From NCBI GenBank assembly GCA_022711765.1, contig JAKLEB010000003.1, positions 1 through 64,000 on the forward strand: DNA of 64,000 nt, written 5' to 3'. Numbering within the stretch: position 1 is the first letter of the stretch; each line of letters starts with the position of its first letter. The position numbers were made by a program, and so were the translations under genes. Below are positions 63,628-64,000 of this stretch, piece by piece. The DNA is from Candidatus Krumholzibacteriota bacterium (GTDB taxonomy: Bacteria; Krumholzibacteriota; Krumholzibacteriia; LZORAL124-64-63). The notes beneath the pieces were generated by a model. The model searched no databases and was not told the origin of the DNA. It saw only the letters and a list, made by a program, of their open reading frames with translations.

Positions 63628-64000
63628 TCACGCATCCGGCTTGACCACGTTCGCGGGCTCCAGTCGACTCAGGTTTCTCAGGTTACGGATGACCCGCCGC
63701 GACAGCATGAGCACCATCCCGCCCACGGCGACGAGGCCGAAGACGTCGAAGACCGTCGCCCGCACACCGAATACCGTGTACGGAATCGGGCCGACGAGCA
63801 CGGCGAGGGTGTTCAGGCCCATCAGGATCAGGCGGGTCTCGGTCGGACCCACGACGCCGTAACCGAAGCGGAAATCGCCCAGGACCTGGCTTTCCAGGTA
63901 GACGTTGATCGACAGGATCAGGTAGCCGACCACGATCCCGAGACCCACGGCAAGCAGCATGTACGGCGACAGGCCGAGCCCGAGGCCGATCGCCAGGGTC
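63628..64000 (-). CDS. CDP-alcohol phosphatidyltransferase-like membrane protein (5' truncated)
   Basis: The frame is open from the right edge of the window to the stop at 63628; about 124 residues are visible and the N-terminus lies outside. Four hydrophobic helices are seen, with ILSINVYLESQVLGDFRFGYGVVGPTETRLILMG, the C-terminal region of CDP-alcohol phosphatidyltransferases. The catalytic DGxxAR motif should be upstream, beyond the edge, so the family call is from the C-terminal half only. It would make a phospholipid headgroup. The C-terminus is a basic cytoplasmic tail. Confidence 0.78.
   Translation of the reverse strand, partial: TLAIGLGLGLSPYMLLAVGLGIVVGYLILSINVYLESQVLGDFRFGYGVVGPTETRLILMGLNTLAVLVGPIPYTVFGVRATVFDVFGLVAVGGMVLMLSRRVIRNLRNLSRLEPANVVKPDA

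Overview
The window is a 64 kb stretch of very GC-rich chromosome (about 70% G+C) from a free-living Gram-negative bacterium. The outer envelope is evident: outer-membrane beta-barrels, lipobox lipoproteins, an RND efflux pump with its adaptor, a periplasmic Do-type protease and a DUF5916 barrel. Two large secreted proteins end in a FlgD/T9SS-type C-terminal Ig-like domain, three M14 carboxypeptidase-fold proteins are present, and a DUF6588-like protein is encoded. This combination is typical of FCB-related uncultured lineages such as Eisenbacteria, Krumholzibacteriota or Latescibacterota; that placement is my inference from gene content. A sigma-54 activator implies that RpoN is used. No phage, transposase, CRISPR array or plasmid gene was recognised, so this looks like core chromosome with small repeat insertions.

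Region by region. 1-9 kb, mostly minus strand: tRNA-Asn with a good sigma-70 promoter, a TPR/AAA+/Fis sigma-54 activator, a PHP hydrolase, a DsrE protein, an RlmL-type rRNA methyltransferase, a thiol peroxidase and cyclophilin pair, an AI-2E-type membrane protein (plus strand) and a TetR regulator. 9.0-9.3 kb: an intergenic region with two perfect DnaA boxes. 9.3-20.6 kb: pyruvate kinase, a membrane glycosyltransferase, peptide deformylase, a Na/Pi cotransporter with a PhoU-like partner, a remarkable pair of long 3'-end hairpins, a CDF metal transporter, a GT4 glycosyltransferase, a Do-type protease, a ferredoxin and an HD-domain protein. 20.9-29.4 kb: a small secreted FN3 protein, a barrel, a catalytically degenerate and an intact M14 peptidase in tandem, a ClC transporter with CBS domains and a B12-binding radical SAM enzyme.

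29.4-43.2 kb: a lipoprotein/DUF6588-like pair, a mini-asparaginase/macrodomain operon, a thioredoxin-like protein, HAD and MBL-fold hydrolases, a 1,004-residue CapA-like surface protein, a surface lipoprotein and barrel-like partner, a DUF2891 protein, an RRM RNA-binding protein, and MsrA with a LON-domain protein. 43.4-53.8 kb: a hybrid sensor kinase, a cytidylate-kinase-like protein, an RND pump with its adaptor, a PD40 propeller protein and a gluzincin-like HELAH protein. 53.8-54.4 kb holds the relic of a parallel beta-helix gene. 54.4-64 kb: the DUF5916 protein, a candidate structured small RNA, a cell-wall operon (coiled-coil lipoprotein, two L,D-transpeptidases and a downstream secreted protein that appears to start at CTG inside the previous stop), an EVE-domain protein, a third M14 peptidase with a sorting domain, and a truncated CDP-alcohol phosphatidyltransferase.

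The most unusual structures are non-coding: the two convergent 3'-end hairpins at 15.55-15.80 kb that share a 15-nt loop read in the same sense from each gene, the DnaA-box cluster at 9.0-9.2 kb, and the promoter-to-terminator unit at 57.1-57.3 kb.
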